A stretch of 64,000 nt of DNA from Cytobacillus sp. NCCP-133. GTDB lineage: Bacteria; Bacillota; Bacilli; Bacillales; Cytobacillaceae. Shown here in pieces: positions 61,499-64,000 of the stretch (positions are counted from its first letter, which is position 1; each line of letters begins with the position of its first letter). The notes beneath the pieces were generated by a model, which saw only the letters and a program-made list of their open reading frames with translations, made no database searches and was not told where the DNA came from. The translations under genes were made by a program, and so were the position numbers. The stretch covers positions 123,072 to 187,071 of the forward strand of contig NZ_BRVM01000006.1 of the NCBI RefSeq assembly GCF_026011715.1, in the 5' to 3' direction.

Positions 61499-61774
61499 AT
61501 GGCAAGGAGAAAACGCTGTCCTATAGTGGCAGAATCGAGACCGGCACTGGATCAGCTGAAAAGCCGGGTCATGGCGAAACAGGGTTACCAAGCAGACAGC
61601 CAGAACCCGGATAGCGTGAAATACGAGGTGGCAGAAGAAGTTGGGGTGCCTTTAAAGCACGGTTATAACGGACGTCTAACGTCTAAACAAGCCGGAAATA
61701 TAGGCGGAAAAATTGGCGGCAGCATGGTCAAGGAACTCGTCCGTATGGCACAGGAGCGGATGAAAGAGCAATAG
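61499..61774 (+). CDS. Alpha/beta-type small acid-soluble spore protein
   Basis: A 91-aa DNA-coating spore protein. The GPR protease site is in VKYEVAEEVGVPL, and the DNA-binding C-terminal motif reads GYNGRLTSKQAGNIGGKIGG then MVKELVRMAQ. The N-terminus (MARRKRCPIVAESRPALDQL) is longer and more basic than in B. subtilis SspA, so it is a divergent member. It is preceded by AAGGAGG and a possible SigG -10. It coats DNA in dormant spores and feeds amino acids at germination. Confidence 0.93.
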   Translation: MARRKRCPIVAESRPALDQLKSRVMAKQGYQADSQNPDSVKYEVAEEVGVPLKHGYNGRLTSKQAGNIGGKIGGSMVKELVRMAQERMKEQ

Positions 61775-62133
61775 GAATGTCCGGCATTCTAATTTGAATT
61801 AAATGTGAACTTTGAGAATGCAATCCTGTCATCTCCTGCTGCTGAACGGTCAGGCTCATGCAAAAAAGATGCTGATTAATCCCGGCAGCACCTACTATGA
61901 GAGCCCAATTGCCCATTTGAATTTCCTTTGCACATGCTTCCTCGGAAGATTTATCAAAAAGCATAAAAATTCTTGTGGAAGAGATTAAACGTTTTCTATC
62001 AGAAAGGGGCCTATTCCAATGTCTTTTTTTAGTTTCCCAATCCAATAAGGTGATATTTATCCTATATGTCAAAGGGGAAGAGTGATGTATAATAATGGAA
62101 AAGTACCACTTTTTAAAAAGGAGGGATGAAAAA

Positions 62134-63549
62134 ATGATCATGGCAGAAAATCACGCCGACATATTCGCTGACAAGGTAGAAGCAAGGAACTTGCAGCTGG
62201 CCATCCAGCATTCCAGCGATATCATTGCGCGAGTAACAAAGGAAGGAATTGCTTTATATGTTTCCCCTTCCTGCTTGCCAATGCTTGGGCTTTCGCAGCA
62301 GGAATTTTACCGAAGCAGCCTTTTTACATATTGTCACCCAAGTGACCGGGATCTTATGAAAGATGCTTTTGCAGAGCTCGATCACCGCCCCCACTGCCGG
62401 GTAACTTTCCGCTTTCGGCACAGCGAAGGTCAATATTTATGGCTGGAAGCGAACTTTTCCGTCATTAATGATGATAAAGAAATGATCTGCATAATCAGGG
62501 ATATGACTCAGAGAATTACGATGGAAGAGGAAATTCTTGAAACACAGGAGAAGTACCGTTTTCTAGTCGAATATTCCAAGGATACAATCGGGATGGTAAC
62601 ACAAAAAGGCATTTGGACTTATATTAATAATGAAGGCAAGAAGCTCTTTGGATTCACAAGCAGCAAGGAAATAATCGGCACTGCGCTCCACGACTACACT
62701 CCCCCTTCCGAACATTCCATCCTAGACGATTTTTTTCAAACGAAGCAAAGCGTGAATTTTGAGCTGAACTTGATCCGGACAGATGCCCAAACAAGGAAAG
62801 CTGAAGTGCAGCTGATCCCGACCACCTTTAAAAATAGAAAAGTGTATCAAATTATCATAAAAGATATAACGGGCCAGAAAAAGACGGAAGAAAAGCTGCA
62901 GAATGCGGAGAAACTATCTGTTGTCGGCCAGCTGGCAGCAGGAATCGCCCATGAAATCCGCAATCCGCTCACTGCCATAAAAGGATTTACACAGCTGTTA
63001 AATGAAGAAAGGCAAGGCGACTTTGCAGAAGTGATCTTGAATGAACTTGAACGAATTGAAGATATCGTCAACGATTTACTCGTCCTGGCCAAGCCGCAAA
63101 TTACCGAAATGGAAGAAACCAACCTGATTACAGTTGTGAAAAGTGTGATTACACTTTTAAACAGCCAGGCGGTCATGGAAAATATCTTAATTGAATTGAC
63201 GCATTCACAGAGCGATTTCCATGTGAAATGTGAGAAAGACAAAATCAAGCAAGTCCTAATTAACATTATAAAAAATAGCATTGAGGCCATGCCTGTGGGC
63301 GGAAAAATAAATGTGGATATCCGCCAGGACAACAATTTTGTCATAATCAGCGTGGAGGATGAAGGAATCGGCATTCCTGAAGAACGCCTCGCCAAGCTAG
63401 GAGAGCCTTTTTATAGCACGAAGGAAAAAGGGACAGGCCTTGGCATCATGATTTGCAAAAAAATCATTAAGAATCATGGCGGCAACCTCTACATCCACAG
63501 TAAGGAAAATGAAGGGACAACTGTGAGGGTCACATTGCCTCTATTATAA
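62134..63549 (+). CDS. PAS-domain sensor histidine kinase, cytosolic
   Basis: A 471-aa kinase without membrane helices. Two PAS domains (about residues 20-135 and 140-260), then HisKA with the phospho-histidine in AAGIAHEIRNPLTAIKGF, and a HATPase domain with N-box INIIKNSIEA, G1 DEGIGIP and G2 KGTGLGIMICKK. The H-box and PAS layout resemble the sporulation kinases KinA, KinE and KinC-like enzymes that feed Spo0F, but no response regulator is linked. ATG at 62134 has GGAGGG at 8 bp; an ATG at 62095 lacks a site. The 359-bp gap before it holds a possible TATAAT (62088-62093). Confidence 0.9.
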   Translation: MIMAENHADIFADKVEARNLQLAIQHSSDIIARVTKEGIALYVSPSCLPMLGLSQQEFYRSSLFTYCHPSDRDLMKDAFAELDHRPHCRVTFRFRHSEGQYLWLEANFSVINDDKEMICIIRDMTQRITMEEEILETQEKYRFLVEYSKDTIGMVTQKGIWTYINNEGKKLFGFTSSKEIIGTALHDYTPPSEHSILDDFFQTKQSVNFELNLIRTDAQTRKAEVQLIPTTFKNRKVYQIIIKDITGQKKTEEKLQNAEKLSVVGQLAAGIAHEIRNPLTAIKGFTQLLNEERQGDFAEVILNELERIEDIVNDLLVLAKPQITEMEETNLITVVKSVITLLNSQAVMENILIELTHSQSDFHVKCEKDKIKQVLINIIKNSIEAMPVGGKINVDIRQDNNFVIISVEDEGIGIPEERLAKLGEPFYSTKEKGTGLGIMICKKIIKNHGGNLYIHSKENEGTTVRVTLPLL

Positions 63550-63916
63550 GAAAAGTGAGGGCTCCTTGCCCATGAAGGAACGCAGACTAAGAACGCCACG
63601 TCCTGTGGCAACGTCTGCATGACCCGCATCCTCCTAAAAGCTGCCGATTTTGTTCGTGCGATGTTTAACCTAAAAAAAAGCTACCGCTTTTTTCTTCGTG
63701 CCAAAAAATCTGCTGACGAAGCCTTCCTTGTCCTGCGGGCCTCAGGCATAAGACAAGCCCTGTAAGAAGGGGTTCTTTCCTTCTGGAAGGGATTGGCTTA
63801 TGACCCCGAGTCCCTAGGAGCCGCAACTAGACAAACCGAAATGTGGAGGCGACTTGTCCAGGGACGACAGGCATAAGACAAGCCCTGTAAGAAGGGGTTC
63901 TTTCCTTCTGGAAGGG
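63550..63916. repeat. Long interspersed repeat L, copy 3, with 49-bp direct repeat
   Basis: Begins at the kinase stop with GAAAAGTGAGGGCTCCTTG; the nested hairpin GCAGAC ... GTCTGC is at 63582-63618; CTAGAC lies at 63827. A 49-bp block starting CAGGCATAAGACAAGCCCTG occurs at 63743-63791 and again, identical, at 63868-63916. The remaining window end (63917-64000) shows no gene. Confidence 0.8.
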
Positions 63917-64000
63917 GTCCTGCCAACAAAGTAAGCGTCAAACTACGCCCACATGGTTTGTCGCTTTTTTATATGCGATAATCTCCTAGAGATCAAACAT

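Noticed and set aside
61728..62141. Minus-strand reading frame of 137 codons before the kinase
   Set aside because: It overlaps the spore protein gene on the other strand, has no ribosome binding site and no recognisable domain. An internal start gives a 70-codon frame, also without a ribosome binding site.

Overview
The window is chromosomal DNA of an endospore-forming Bacillaceae, most like Bacillus, Cytobacillus or Mesobacillus. Support comes from the gene order, which matches Bacillus subtilis over long stretches (cggR-gapA-pgk-tpiA-gpmI-eno; secG-est-rnr-smpB-ssrA; yvcI-rapZ-yvcK-whiA-crh; hisZGDBHAFI next to yvoF-ppaX-yvoD-lgt-hprK; csbA-uvrB-uvrA; yvlABCD), from a small acid-soluble spore protein gene, and from strong AGGAGG-type ribosome binding sites. 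The tmRNA reads out the tag (A)GKTQNNFALAA. There is no prophage, insertion sequence with an intact transposase, or CRISPR array.

Layout. 1-2.1 kb: Fur-controlled iron ABC transporter. 2.2-7.1 kb: transporter remnant, first NERD gene, lipoprotein, PhoP-controlled alkaline phosphatase, flavin oxidoreductase, small membrane protein. 7.2-12.2 kb: tmRNA, smpB, rnr, esterase, secG. 12.3-13.4 kb: second NERD gene. 13.4-21.1 kb: lower glycolysis with its regulator CggR. 21.1-23.2 kb: glutaredoxin-like gene, sigma-54, tRNA-Arg. 23.3-28.5 kb: clpP, crh, whiA, yvcK, rapZ, yvcI. 28.5-32.5 kb: trxB, a TPR protein, third NERD gene. 32.5-39.1 kb: complete histidine operon. 39.6-43.7 kb: yvoF, ppaX, yvoD, lgt, hprK. 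44.1-50.7 kb: MurNAc and GlcNAc recycling (murP-mupG-murQ and nagA-nagB-nagR). 50.8-55.4 kb: amidase, yvlABCD, coiled-coil protein, SGNH hydrolase. 55.8-61.3 kb: uvrA, uvrB, csbA. 61.5-63.5 kb: spore protein and a PAS sensor kinase.

How the genes work together. HPr kinase/phosphorylase, the pyrophosphatase PpaX and the HPr-like Crh form most of the catabolite-repression signalling module. CggR controls lower glycolysis. YvcK, RapZ, WhiA and Crh form a growth and envelope control cluster. MurP, MupG, MurQ, NagA, NagB and NagR form a wall-sugar recycling route. NagR-type operators lie over the -35 of both the murP and the nagA promoters, so both units look like one regulon.

The most unusual signal is a set of short tandem arrays in intergenic DNA. 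Each has its own 7-10 bp core repeated at about 20 or 21 bp, two turns of the helix. Three of them sit directly beside three paralogous NERD-nuclease genes, whose products carry a zinc ribbon and a variable C-terminal domain with a possible winged-helix fold. Further arrays have no NERD gene nearby. I propose NERD proteins paired with locus-specific phased arrays as the candidate undescribed system. Three interspersed repeat families, a 20-bp palindrome family, a structured leader between yvoF and the his operon, a long tmRNA precursor leader and a possible C-rich small RNA are also recorded.
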